Below, piece by piece: positions 24,005 through 32,309 of a stretch of 64,000 nt of DNA. A program made the translations under genes and the position numbers. Every line of letters begins with the position of its first letter. Positions within the stretch are counted from its first letter, which is position 1. The stretch comes from Kumtagia sp044326205. GTDB taxonomy: Bacteria; Pseudomonadota; Alphaproteobacteria; Rhizobiales; Rhizobiaceae. Location: the NCBI RefSeq assembly GCF_044326205.1, contig NZ_JBIRCY010000018.1:58550-122549 (forward strand). Reading direction: 5' to 3'. The notes beneath the pieces were generated by a model, which was not told the DNA's origin, searched no databases, and saw nothing but the letters and a program-made list of their open reading frames with translations.

Positions 24005-25312
24005 ATGCTTTATGTTGAAATCGGCATCGTGGTCGTCCTCATCTGCGTGAACGGCCTGTTGGCAATGTCCGAGCTTGCCGTCGTCTCCTCGCGCCCGGCG
24101 CGGCTGAAGGCGATGATCGACCGCCACGTCAAGGGTGCCGACCGAGCGCTGAAGCTCGGCGCCAATCCGGGAAAATTCCTGTCCTCGGTGCAGATCGGCA
24201 TCACGCTGGTCGGCGTTCTGTCCGGCGCCTTCTCCGGCGCGACGCTGGGCGAGCGCCTGTCTGGTGCCCTGGAGGGTGCCGGGGTTCCCGAGCGGATCGC
24301 CGCATGGCTCGGCGTCGGCATCGTGGTCGCGCTGATCACCTATGCGTCGCTTATCGTCGGCGAACTGGTCCCCAAGCAGATTGCGTTGCGCAATCCTGAA
24401 GGCATCGCCGCGCGCGTCGCCCCGGCGATGACGCTGCTGGCGACAATCGCCGCGCCGCTGGTGTTCCTGCTCGATATTTCCGGCCGCGCGGTCCTGTGGC
24501 TGCTCGGCCAGAAGGGCCAATCGGAAGAGAAGGTCACCGACGAGGAGATCAAGATGCTGGTCGCAGAGGCCGAGCATCACGGCACCATCGAATCCGACGA
24601 GCGGCGCATGATCGCCGGCGTGATGCGCCTCGGCGACCGCGCCGTGCGCGCCGTGATGACGCCGCGCACCGACGTCGACTGGATCAACCTCGCCTGGGAC
24701 GAGGCGGCGATCCGCAAGGCGATCACCGAAACCGAACATTCACGGCTGCCGGTAGCCGAGGGATCGGTCGACGCGATGGTTGGAGTGGTCCAGACGCGCA
24801 GCGTGCTTGCGTCGATGCTTGCGGGAGCCAAGCTCGACATCACGCGCCATATCCGCTCCGCGCCGATCGTCCACGACCAGGCGGACGCGCTCGACGTGCT
24901 GGCGACGCTGAAGGAATCGGAAGTGCCGGTGGCTCTTGTCCACGACGAGTACGGCCATTTCGAAGGCATCGTCACCCCCGCCGACATCCTTGAGGCGATC
25001 ACCGGCGTGTTCCGCTCAGACCTCGAGGCCGAGGAGGAGCCGTCGGCGGTGCAGCGCGAGGACGGTTCCTGGCTGCTCGCCGGCTACATGCCGGCCGACG
25101 AGATGCGCGATCATCTGGGCATAGACATTCCGGAGAACCGCGACTACGAGACCGTCGCCGGCTATATCCTGTCGCAATTGCATCACCTGCCCGCGACCGG
25201 CGAATGCGTTGACGCGCAGGGCTGGCGCTTCGAGGTCGTAGACCTCGACGGACGCCGCATCGACAAGGTGATCGCGTCCAAGCTTCCCGGCGTGCATCGC
25301 CGCGCCGGCTAA
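24005..25312 (+). CDS. CNNM/CorC-family (HlyC/TlyC-type) membrane protein with CBS domains
   Basis: A 435-residue protein with an N-terminal CNNM (DUF21) membrane domain of three to four helices (FLSSVQIGITLVGVLSGAFSGATLG, YASLIVGELVPKQIALRNPE), a central CBS pair (VMTPRTDVDWINL..., SAPIVHDQADALDVLATLKE) and a C-terminal CorC_HlyC domain (DYETVAGYILSQLHHLPATGE). Relatives are Mg/Co efflux or transport proteins, often misnamed hemolysins. It starts 39 bases after the LssY_C gene and may be co-transcribed with it. Confidence 0.93.
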   Translation: MLYVEIGIVVVLICVNGLLAMSELAVVSSRPARLKAMIDRHVKGADRALKLGANPGKFLSSVQIGITLVGVLSGAFSGATLGERLSGALEGAGVPERIAAWLGVGIVVALITYASLIVGELVPKQIALRNPEGIAARVAPAMTLLATIAAPLVFLLDISGRAVLWLLGQKGQSEEKVTDEEIKMLVAEAEHHGTIESDERRMIAGVMRLGDRAVRAVMTPRTDVDWINLAWDEAAIRKAITETEHSRLPVAEGSVDAMVGVVQTRSVLASMLAGAKLDITRHIRSAPIVHDQADALDVLATLKESEVPVALVHDEYGHFEGIVTPADILEAITGVFRSDLEAEEEPSAVQREDGSWLLAGYMPADEMRDHLGIDIPENRDYETVAGYILSQLHHLPATGECVDAQGWRFEVVDLDGRRIDKVIASKLPGVHRRAG

Positions 25313-25672
25313 GCCGGAATAGACTCTGAAACCAGCGGCTTGCGCTGAGCCGATGAATCAAGCCAGCAGCCAGTTGAATCGGAATATCAGCGGCTTCATC
25401 CACCGCGCGAGCATGACGGATCCAGCCTGTTGGAGCCCCTTTAGAGGCTCTGCGTCCGATCGCGAGAAACTGGAAAGATCGCTCATCTGAATTTGCCGCC
25501 TTGATTTGAACGCAGTCCATCCCTAGCTACGGGCATCGGCTGCCCAACACCGGGTCGAATGTTCTTCGGGATACGAGGTCAAGGTTCCTCGGCAGGGCGG
25601 CTGAATTGATCCGATCGACGGTTCGCCGACCATGAATGTACCGGCGGCGTCTCAAGTCTCGGAAACGAGGGA

Positions 25673-25696
25673 AGCGGGCTTAGGCCCGCTTTTTTG
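25673..25696 (+). terminator. Intrinsic terminator downstream of the CNNM gene
   Basis: An 8-bp perfect stem AAGCGGGC / GCCCGCTT (7 bp plus one A-T pair), loop TTAG, is followed by a run of T. It lies about 360 bp after the CNNM/CBS stop, so it ends either a long 3' UTR or an independent small RNA. Confidence 0.8.
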
Positions 25697-25799
25697 TTGT
25701 CCGCGACAGACGCGCTGCGTGCTTTTTCACCCTCGCGACCTTCCGCAGGGTAAATTCGACTTTCGGATAAACGGCCGGCGATTAAGCTAATTTTCACCA

Positions 25800-25899
25800 T
25801 GGGCCACCATTGTCGCGGGCCTGCGGTCATGTATTGAGTACCGTGGTGCTTCGGCACCCAGGCAACAGCCCGTCGTCCCGCGAGGGTCGACGGGTTTTT
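25800..25899 (+). ncRNA. Candidate small RNA with UUCG and GCGA tetraloop hairpins
   Basis: Two compact hairpins occur in series: GGTGC-TTCG-GCACC (25845-25858) and the terminator stem CCCGTCG-T-CCC-GCGA-GGG-T-CGACGGG (25869-25894) followed by five T. Both have extra-stable tetraloops, a hallmark of structured RNA 3' ends. An upstream terminator at 25696 separates this unit from the CNNM gene. The 5' end is a guess; TTGTCG and TATTGA, 16 bp apart from about 25811, are a possible promoter. No known family is recognised. Confidence 0.4.
25869..25899 (+). terminator. Intrinsic terminator with GCGA tetraloop
   Basis: Ten base pairs in two blocks (CCCGTCG/CGACGGG and CCC/GGG) around a T-T mismatch close a GNRA-type GCGA loop, and five T residues follow at 25895-25899. 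It is one of the strongest terminators in the window, with no protein gene directly upstream on this strand. Confidence 0.8.
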
Positions 25900-25932
25900 C
25901 GTATGGCCGTGCCGGCAACGCCGATAAAGCAA

Positions 25933-25952
25933 GGGCGACCCGAAGGCCGCCC
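25933..25952 (-). terminator. Terminator of the FMN reductase gene
   Basis: On the minus strand, the 8-bp stem GGGCGGCC/GGTCGCCC (one G-T wobble) with a TTCG tetraloop sits 26 bp after the reductase stop and is followed by a T-rich run (TTGCTTTAT). Confidence 0.65.
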
Positions 25953-25978
25953 CGCAAATCCCGACAAGAATCGGCGGA

Positions 25979-26584
25979 TCAGGCCGCCCGGGCTTCCTCG
26001 GCCTGGATGTCGGCTTCGCGCGCTGTCTTCAGGGCCTTCGACCACCAGGAAATGTCGTTGAGCAGGCCCTTGGCCGCCTGGTTCAGGTGCTCGAATTCTT
26101 CCAGCTTCTTGCTGCCGTTCATAACCTGCGCCATGTCGGCCCAGACGATGTGGACGGCATTGCGCACCGGCGCCATCTGCAGTTCGACCGCATGCAGGCG
26201 AAGCTGCTCGATGGCGCGGGCACCGCCGACGCCGCCGTAACCGACGAAGCCGACCGGCTTCTTGTTCCACTCGGTATAGGCGTAGTCGAGCGCGTTCTTC
26301 AGCACGCCGGTCGGGCCGCGGCTGTACTCGGCGGCGGTGAAGATGAAGCCGTCGAAGCTACCGACCTTCTTCTGCCAGCGCTGGGCCACTTCGCTCTTCG
26401 GCGGAACATACAGCGACGAGCCAACCTCGTCGAAGAAGGGGAGCGGGAAGTCGCGCAGATCGACGACCTCGATTTCGATGTCGTGATGCTCGGCGGCGAG
26501 CTTGGCGAACCATTCGGCGGGCTTGTCGGCGAAGCGGTTGGCGCGTGTCGAGCCTATCACAAGGGCGATTTTCGGTTTAGACAT
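25979..26584 (-). CDS. NADPH-dependent FMN reductase family protein
   Basis: A 201-residue flavodoxin-like protein: KIALVIGSTRANRFADKPAEWF (FMN phosphate loop GSTRANR, 11-17), then TAAEYSRGPTGVLKNALDYAYTEW, the conserved FMN_red loop, and KPVGFVGYGGVGGARAIEQLR. Such enzymes use NAD(P)H to reduce FMN, quinones or azo compounds in the cytoplasm. It is divergent from an HxlR-type regulator across a palindromic operator, a common quinone/electrophile detoxification arrangement, so HxlR-controlled induction is likely. The physiological substrate is not known. Confidence 0.92.
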   Translation of the reverse strand: MSKPKIALVIGSTRANRFADKPAEWFAKLAAEHHDIEIEVVDLRDFPLPFFDEVGSSLYVPPKSEVAQRWQKKVGSFDGFIFTAAEYSRGPTGVLKNALDYAYTEWNKKPVGFVGYGGVGGARAIEQLRLHAVELQMAPVRNAVHIVWADMAQVMNGSKKLEEFEHLNQAAKGLLNDISWWSKALKTAREADIQAEEARAA

Positions 26585-26606
26585 TGCAAGTGACCTCTTG
26601 AAATCT

Positions 26607-26640
26607 GGTATCTTAGGGATACCGACGCTATATAGGATAC
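26607..26640. promoter_or_regulatory. HxlR operator in the divergent promoter
   Basis: A near-perfect palindrome GGTATC-TTAGG-GATACC (26607-26623) is followed by a further GGATAC half-site (26635-26640). It lies in the 86-bp gap between the divergent FMN reductase and HxlR genes, overlapping the likely promoter; CTATAT at 26628 could be a -10 element. It is the expected binding site for the adjacent regulator and would control both genes. The assignment is by position and symmetry. Confidence 0.7.
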
Positions 26641-26670
26641 TGACAAAGATTGCCGCAAGGAGGCACTTTT

Positions 26671-27084
26671 TTGAAACCTAGGCACCAGCACCTCAGTGAG
26701 GATTGCCGCGCCGTCAGCGGCGTGCTCAACCGTGTCGGCGACAAGTGGACCGTGCTGGTCGTCACCAAGCTCGGCCCGGGCCGCATGCGTTTCAGCGAAT
26801 TGCGCGGCGCGGTCGGCGGCATATCGCAGAAGATGCTGACCGCGACGCTGCGTGGCCTGGAGCGCGACGGTTTTGTCGTGCGCGAACAGTTCCCGACCAT
26901 TCCGCCGCGCGTCGAGTACGAACTGACCGACCTCGGCCGCGAATTGCTGGAACCGGTCACCGCGCTCGCCGAATGGGCGCGCCGCAACGGCGAACGTGTC
27001 GCAAGGGCGAGGGAGCGATTCGACAAGGCCACGGGCAATGTTGGCAAGGGCGACTGGGACGAAGCGGAAGAACTTCGGCTATAG
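26671..27084 (+). CDS. HxlR-family winged-helix transcriptional regulator
   Basis: A 137-residue HxlR protein: CRAVSGVLNRVGDKWTVLVV, LGPGRMRFSELRGAVGGISQKML, TLRGLERDGFVVREQ and VEYELTDLGRELLEPV. The single Cys near the N-terminus (DCRAV) is where HxlR-type sensors of the YodB/HypR kind have their reactive cysteine, so redox or quinone sensing is plausible. The start is the TTG at 26671, because AAGGAGG lies seven bases before it; the upstream TTG at 26650 has no such site. It is divergent from the FMN reductase gene and probably represses it and itself. Confidence 0.92.
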   Translation: MKPRHQHLSEDCRAVSGVLNRVGDKWTVLVVTKLGPGRMRFSELRGAVGGISQKMLTATLRGLERDGFVVREQFPTIPPRVEYELTDLGRELLEPVTALAEWARRNGERVARARERFDKATGNVGKGDWDEAEELRL

Positions 27085-27125
27085 CCGCAGGGTCTGCCGG
27101 GCTTCGACGCAGCATCCCTACTGCC

Positions 27126-27521
27126 CTACTCCGCCGGCACCGCCTTCGGCCGGCCTTCGCTATCCAGCGCCACCATGATGAAATCCGCGTCTGTGACCTT
27201 TTCCATCAGGTCGCTCAGATAGCGCTGCGCCCAGGCTTCGACCTTGAGCGTCATCGAGGTGCGGCCGACTCGCGTGACATGCGTGTAGATGCAAAGCGTG
27301 TCGCCGATCTTCATTGGCTTGGCAAACGACATCTCCTTGACCGCCGCGGTCACCACCCTGCCCTTGGCGCGCTCGGCGGCGCGGATACCACAGGCAAGGT
27401 CCATCTGCGCCATCACCCAGCCGCCGAAGATGTCCATCGCCGCATTGGCGTCCGACGGCATGGCCAGCGTGCGCAAGGTGAGTTCGCCGGTGGGTTCCTG
27501 CCCATTCGCGTAGTGGACCAT
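27126..27521 (-). CDS. Acyl-CoA thioesterase, YciA-type hotdog protein
   Basis: A 131-residue single hotdog domain. Typical motifs are LRTLAMPSDANAAMDIFGGWVMAQMD (with the catalytic Asp in the helix-start region) and VVTAAVKEMSFAKPMKIGDTLCIY. YciA-like enzymes hydrolyse a wide range of acyl-CoA thioesters and limit CoA sequestration. Family members form hexamers of paired hotdogs. It is monocistronic, minus strand, convergent with the HxlR gene. The substrate range cannot be narrowed. Confidence 0.92.
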   Translation of the reverse strand: MVHYANGQEPTGELTLRTLAMPSDANAAMDIFGGWVMAQMDLACGIRAAERAKGRVVTAAVKEMSFAKPMKIGDTLCIYTHVTRVGRTSMTLKVEAWAQRYLSDLMEKVTDADFIMVALDSEGRPKAVPAE

Positions 27522-27699
27522 CGCGCTCCCTCCCTAATCTTCCGACTGCCCTAACCGCAGCGAAGGGAACGGTCAACGCGGCTTTGCCCGGCCGCCCGGT
27601 CGCATTTCTCACAGCCCATGCCGGAAGACCCCGCTACCGTTGAAGTGGCGGCCCGATAGACTGACGAAGATCATCGCTCATCGGGATTCCCGCGCCTTC

Positions 27700-29316
27700 A
27701 TGCAGACCTACGACTTCATCATCGTCGGCTCCGGCTCCGCGGGATGCGTGCTGGCCGAGCGCCTGTCGGCAAGCGGGCGATTCTCCGTGCTGGTGCTGGA
27801 AGCCGGCGGCACGGATCGCCGTTTCTTCGTGCAGATGCCGCTCGGCTACGGCAAGACCTTCTACGATCCCGCAGTCAACTGGAACTACAAGACCGAACCC
27901 GATCCCGGACTGGCCGGCAATGCCGACCACTGGCCGCGCGGCAAGGTTTTGGGCGGGTCGAGCTCGATCAACGCCATGGTTTGGATCCGTGGCCATCAGG
28001 CCGACTACGATTCCTGGCGGGACCAGGGCAATCCCGGCTGGGGTTTTGACGAGCTGCTGCCCGCCTTCAAGGCGATCGAGGACAACGAGGCCGGCGCCGA
28101 CCGGCTGCGCGGCAGAGGTGGGCCAGTGCATGTCACCGACTGCACGAAGCTGGTCCATCCGCTCACCGCGCGCTATCTCAAGGCCGCCGAACAGGCCGGG
28201 CTTCCGCAAAATCCCGACTTCAACGGTGAGACCCAGGAAGGCGTGGGCGTCTACCAGATTTCGACCCGCGACGGCCGCCGCATGTCGGCGGCGCGCGCTT
28301 TTTTGCGCCCCGCGATGAATCGGCCGAACGTCCACGTCGAGACCGGCGCGCTGGCGACAAGAATCTTGTTCGAGGGCAAGCGCGCCATCGGCATCGAATT
28401 CGAACAGAACGGCGCACGGCAGACGGTCCGCGCCGGCCGCGAGGTGATCCTGTCGGCCGGTTCGATCAACTCGCCGCAGCTTCTGCAATTGTCGGGCATA
28501 GGCCCGGCGGACCATCTGAAAAGCCTGAGCATCGACATTTTGCACGCCAACGAAAATGTCGGGCGCAATCTCGAGGACCATGTCGGCATCAACTACACTT
28601 ATAGGGGACGCGAGGCGACACTCAACCAGATCCTGCGGCCCTGGTGGGGCAAGCTTTGGGTCGGCATGCAGTATCTGTTGCTGCGCACTGGCCCCCTTTC
28701 GCTGTCGATGAATGCCGCCGGCGGGTTCTTCCGTACCGATCCGCAGCAAGCGCGCCCCAACATGCAGCTCTATTTCCAGGCCTTTTCGACCGTGAAGCCG
28801 AAGGCCGGCGAGCGTCCTATCCTCACCCCCGACGACTGGCCGGGTTTTTCGATCGGCCTTTCCAATTGCCGGCCGACCAGCCGCGGCGAGATCATGATTC
28901 GCTCGAAGAATCCGCGCGATTATCCAAAGATCGTCGCCAATGCCTATTCGACCGAAGAGGATGTCGCCGAGATGCTGGCGGCGGTGAAGTTCGTGCGCAA
29001 GATCGCCACGCAGCCGGCCATGGCCGAAGTGATTGTGGAAGAGGTCCTGCCCGGCCCGTCGATCACGTCCGACGAGGATTTGATCCTCGATTTTCGGAAG
29101 CGCTCCGGCACGGTCTACCATCCCGTCTCGACATGCCGCATGGGTCCGGACGCGGCGAAGGCAGTGGTCGATCCGCGGTTGAAGGTGCATGGGTTGGAGG
29201 GCCTGCGCATCGTCGACGCCTCGATTTTTCCGGACAACATTTCCGGCAACACCAACGCGCCATCGATCATGACAGGATGGAAAGGCGCTGAACTGGTGCT
29301 GGAGGATCACAAATGA
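27700..29316 (+). CDS. GMC-family FAD-dependent oxidoreductase (choline dehydrogenase-like)
   Basis: The 538-residue product has the N-terminal FAD motif DFIIVGSGSAGCVLAERL, the GMC signature 1 region WPRGKVLGGSSSINAMVWIRG, signature 2 (VILSAGSINSPQLLQLSGIG) and the catalytic C-terminus with TVYHPVSTCRMG and NTNAPSIMTGWKGA. GMC enzymes oxidise alcohols with FAD. The start at 27700 (MQTYDFI) matches the family. It is followed 16 bases later by an enolase-superfamily gene, so the pair probably forms a catabolic operon for a sugar acid or polyol. True choline dehydrogenase activity is not implied, as no betaine-aldehyde dehydrogenase is nearby. Confidence 0.9.
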   Translation: MQTYDFIIVGSGSAGCVLAERLSASGRFSVLVLEAGGTDRRFFVQMPLGYGKTFYDPAVNWNYKTEPDPGLAGNADHWPRGKVLGGSSSINAMVWIRGHQADYDSWRDQGNPGWGFDELLPAFKAIEDNEAGADRLRGRGGPVHVTDCTKLVHPLTARYLKAAEQAGLPQNPDFNGETQEGVGVYQISTRDGRRMSAARAFLRPAMNRPNVHVETGALATRILFEGKRAIGIEFEQNGARQTVRAGREVILSAGSINSPQLLQLSGIGPADHLKSLSIDILHANENVGRNLEDHVGINYTYRGREATLNQILRPWWGKLWVGMQYLLLRTGPLSLSMNAAGGFFRTDPQQARPNMQLYFQAFSTVKPKAGERPILTPDDWPGFSIGLSNCRPTSRGEIMIRSKNPRDYPKIVANAYSTEEDVAEMLAAVKFVRKIATQPAMAEVIVEEVLPGPSITSDEDLILDFRKRSGTVYHPVSTCRMGPDAAKAVVDPRLKVHGLEGLRIVDASIFPDNISGNTNAPSIMTGWKGAELVLEDHK

Positions 29317-29332
29317 CCGCTGAGGGCATCCG

Positions 29333-30544
29333 ATGAAAATCACCGACGTAAAGACCTGGGTCGTCGGCAATCCGCCGCCGGGCATCGGCGGCCGCTATTT
29401 CATCTTCGTCAAGCTAACCACCGACTCCAACGTCGTCGGTTACGGCGAAGCCTACAGCGCAACCTTCGGCCCGCATGTAACGGCAAGGATGATCGAGGAC
29501 ATCGCGGCGCGCTACCTCGTCGGCCGCGACCCGCACGACATCGAGACTTTTTTCCGCCGCGCCTATTCTTCCGGCTTCTCGCAGCGGCCCGACATTTCGG
29601 TCATGGGTTGCGTCTCGGCGCTGGAGATCGCCTGCTGGGACATCATCGGCAAGGAAGCCGGAAAACCCGTCTACAAGCTGCTCGGCGGCCAAGTGCACGA
29701 GACCCTGCGCAGCTACACCTATCTCTATCCGAATTCCGGCAGCGTCGTGCCGGTCGAGGCCGGGCCGGTGAACGTCTACAACGATCCCGACCTCGCCGCC
29801 GCCTGCGCGCTGGAATATGTGCGCCAGGGTTTCAACGCGGTAAAACTCGACCCGGCCGGACCCTATACGGTCTATGACGGCCACCAGCCGCGCCTCCACG
29901 ACATCGACCTGTCGGCCCGGATGGTGAAGGCGATCCGCGAGGCAGTGGGTACGAAGGCGGACATTCTGTTCGGCACCCACGGCCAGTTCACCGCTTCCGG
30001 CGCGCTACGCATGGCCCGCGCCATCGAGCCCTACGATCCGCTGTGGTTCGAGGAGCCCGTGCCGCCGGACATGCCGGAGGTGATGGCCGAGGTGGCACGC
30101 GGCACAAAGATCCCGATTGCCACGGGCGAGCGGCTTACCACCAAATTCGAGTTCGCACGTGTCATCGAGAACCGCGCCGCCACCATCCTGCAGCCCGACC
30201 TCGGCCGCTCCGGCGGCATTCTCGAAACCAAGAAGATCGCAGCAATGGCGGAGGCCTATCACATACAGATCGCGCCGCACTGCTATTGCGGACCGGTGGT
30301 CGGCGCCGCCAACATCCAGCTTGCAGTGACACTGCCCAACTTCCTCATCCTCGAATCCCTGAAGCAATGGGACGGTTTTCACGAGACGCTGCTGAAGAAG
30401 AAGATCGAATGGCAGGACGGCCGCGTCATCCCCTCGAAGGAGCCCGGCATCGGCGTCGAGCTCAATGAAGCGGTGTGCGACACGCATCCCTACGATGGCG
30501 CCCTGCTGCATCTCGAAATGACGCAGGAAGCCCTCTTTCCCTGA
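29333..30544 (+). CDS. Mandelate racemase/muconate lactonizing enzyme family protein
   Basis: A 403-residue enolase-superfamily protein with capping domain residues GRYFIFVKLTTDSNVVGYGEAY, KLD on barrel strand 2 (NAVKLDPAG), and metal-site region FGTHGQFT, WFEEPVPP and IATGERLTT, then the downstream LQPDLGRSGGI and IAPHCYCGP. Members dehydrate or racemise acid sugars via Mg-stabilised enolates. Compared with galactonate/gluconate dehydratases (V-D-F-H-G), the first metal Asp is replaced by Gly (F-G-T-H-G) while His is kept. The substrate is unassigned. It is co-transcribed with the GMC oxidoreductase. Confidence 0.88.
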   Translation: MKITDVKTWVVGNPPPGIGGRYFIFVKLTTDSNVVGYGEAYSATFGPHVTARMIEDIAARYLVGRDPHDIETFFRRAYSSGFSQRPDISVMGCVSALEIACWDIIGKEAGKPVYKLLGGQVHETLRSYTYLYPNSGSVVPVEAGPVNVYNDPDLAAACALEYVRQGFNAVKLDPAGPYTVYDGHQPRLHDIDLSARMVKAIREAVGTKADILFGTHGQFTASGALRMARAIEPYDPLWFEEPVPPDMPEVMAEVARGTKIPIATGERLTTKFEFARVIENRAATILQPDLGRSGGILETKKIAAMAEAYHIQIAPHCYCGPVVGAANIQLAVTLPNFLILESLKQWDGFHETLLKKKIEWQDGRVIPSKEPGIGVELNEAVCDTHPYDGALLHLEMTQEALFP

Positions 30545-30905
30545 GCCGGAAGGCTGGCGGTCGGGCCGCAGTCCGCTCCGCGCCGCTCGGCGGCGTGGAT
30601 TGTCCGATCATATAGACGGCGCAGATGGGCGGCGGATTCTGATACCCGCTCATCGACGGATGTTTCCATATAGAAAAGTATAATTTAAATATTATAACGA
30701 CGAACTTCTAGAGTAAACTGCAAGATATATTGTCCGGATAAGCTCAATGCCTCAGCGAGCGGCGGCCTGCAAACGGCCGTTTACTATACGAAAACCTGCT
30801 CCCAAAGGGGCTATTCCCATGTGCGTCAAACGCGCTATGCTTACTTAACGATAGGTAAACGATCGCCTGCGCGATCGAGAGTTGTAGTATCAGGGGGTAG
30901 TCGCC
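30545..30905. promoter_or_regulatory. AT-rich upstream region of the coiled-coil gene with a CtrA-like site
   Basis: Positions about 30660-30735 are strikingly AT-rich (runs such as TATAATTTAAATATTATAAC) in otherwise GC-rich DNA. At 30845-30859, TTAA-N7-TAAA departs from the CtrA consensus TTAA-N7-TTAA by one base. A hairpin GATCGC-CTGC-GCGATC (30861-30876) lies just before the ribosome-binding site (GGGGG). These suggest a regulated, perhaps cell-cycle-linked, promoter. No gene is seen in it. Confidence 0.4.
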
Positions 30906-32303
30906 ATGAATCTCGCAAACATCCTGACACGTCGGGATCCGTTGAAGCGGGCGTTCGTAACGCTGGAAGACGGTATGTCCAATGTCCTCAACGAGGAATT
31001 CCTGCTGCCGCTCGACGAGGCGGATGATGCGCCCAGGCAAGACCTTGTCGATAGTCTTGAGCCGGTCAGCGAAGAACAGGCAAGCCTGGAGTTGCCGGAG
31101 CAACCGGTGATCGAACATGGTGACCGCGTCACCGCCCACACGCAGGGCCGGCTTGCCGGCTATTCCGCCTTTGAAGAGGCGCGCGCCCGCACCCAGGACG
31201 ATCTGAACCGCATCGGCGAGGCGCTGGCGAGTATCCTTGCCGCGCAGCACATGAGCCGCGACTTCGTCAACGATGCCTTCGCCGACATCCATCGGGCCAA
31301 TGACCTGGAGAACGGCAACGCCGCCTACGCCGCTGAAAACCGCCGGCTGCTGGAGCGCGTCGACAAGCTTGAGCGGCTGCGCGCCCGCTACGACCAGCTC
31401 GTCGAGGTGTTGAAGCGTCGGGAAGCGAAGCTGCTCGGCGAAGCGGAGACGATGCGTGAGACCATCGGCGGCCTTCGGCTCGACGTGGTCGAGGCGCGCA
31501 ACACCATCGTGCGATGCGAATCGCTCTATGGCGAGCTCCAGACGGCCCACGCCGCCCGTACCAACGAGGCGGAGCGCTTCATGCGCGAATCCGAGATGCT
31601 GCGTGAGAAGAATGTCGGCCTTTCGGTCGAGCTTGACCTCACCCAGAAGAAGCAGGCGGAATCCCGCCGCCGGGTCGAGGAACTGTCGGGCATGCATGCC
31701 AGTGACTCCGCCCGTCTTGCCGAGATCATGTCGCGGCTCGTGGCGGAGGAAGCGGACGGCACGCGCCTGCAGAAGCTGAACGACGCACTAGAGGCGAAAC
31801 TGATCGAAGCGAACGAGAATGCCGCCAGGCTGGTGGCCGAACTGGCCGAGCGCGACAAACGGTTCCAGAGCGAGAACCAGGCGCTGCGCGGTGAGATCCA
31901 GACCCTCAACGCCCGCCTCCAGAGCGCCGCCAGCGAACAGCGCGACGCCGTCTCGGATGTGACGACGCTGCGTTCCAGGCTGAACGACATGGAGGCGGAT
32001 CGGCAGGTGCTGGAGAAGCGGCTCACTGCGCTGAGCGGCGAAACGGACGACGAACGCCAGGTGCAAGCCGAGGCAGTGGCGGAAGAACCCGCCAATGAGC
32101 AGCCGGCCCACGATGAAACCGAGTACATGCGCAACCAGATCACAGAATTGCAGGCGACCGTCGCCGAACTGAAGCAGTATGAGAGCCTCTACACGGCGGC
32201 CAAGTCACGCAAGGCAAAGGCCGAAGCCGCCACTGGCTTTACCGTCGAAGGCGGCAAGGTCATTCCGGAATTCGCCCAGATGAAGCAGGCCGGCAGCGCC
32301 TGA
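30906..32303 (+). CDS. Long coiled-coil protein of unknown function
   Basis: A 465-residue soluble protein with a variable acidic N-terminus (about 1-85), then nearly continuous heptad-rich helix from about 90 to 385 (for example EEARARTQDDLNRIGEALAS, RRLLERVDKLERLRARYDQL, RLNDMEADRQVLEKRLTAL), a short acidic linker and a further coiled segment (YMRNQITELQATVAELKQYE). No enzyme motif, signal peptide or membrane span is seen. The architecture resembles rod- or filament-forming scaffolds. It is monocistronic behind an unusual AT-rich promoter. It is conserved in appearance but not recognised as a named protein; a cytoskeletal or polar-scaffold role is only a suggestion. Confidence 0.85.
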   Translation: MNLANILTRRDPLKRAFVTLEDGMSNVLNEEFLLPLDEADDAPRQDLVDSLEPVSEEQASLELPEQPVIEHGDRVTAHTQGRLAGYSAFEEARARTQDDLNRIGEALASILAAQHMSRDFVNDAFADIHRANDLENGNAAYAAENRRLLERVDKLERLRARYDQLVEVLKRREAKLLGEAETMRETIGGLRLDVVEARNTIVRCESLYGELQTAHAARTNEAERFMRESEMLREKNVGLSVELDLTQKKQAESRRRVEELSGMHASDSARLAEIMSRLVAEEADGTRLQKLNDALEAKLIEANENAARLVAELAERDKRFQSENQALRGEIQTLNARLQSAASEQRDAVSDVTTLRSRLNDMEADRQVLEKRLTALSGETDDERQVQAEAVAEEPANEQPAHDETEYMRNQITELQATVAELKQYESLYTAAKSRKAKAEAATGFTVEGGKVIPEFAQMKQAGSA

Positions 32304-32309
32304 TGGCCG

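Larger units (their letters stand above)
25313..25978. other. Gene-free region with two plus-strand terminators
   Basis: No protein gene is supported in this 666-bp stretch between the CNNM gene and the convergent FMN reductase. It holds two strong plus-strand intrinsic terminators (25673-25696 and 25869-25899) and one minus-strand hairpin belonging to the FMN reductase gene. Two successive terminators on one strand imply at least one untranslated transcript between them. Confidence 0.55.
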
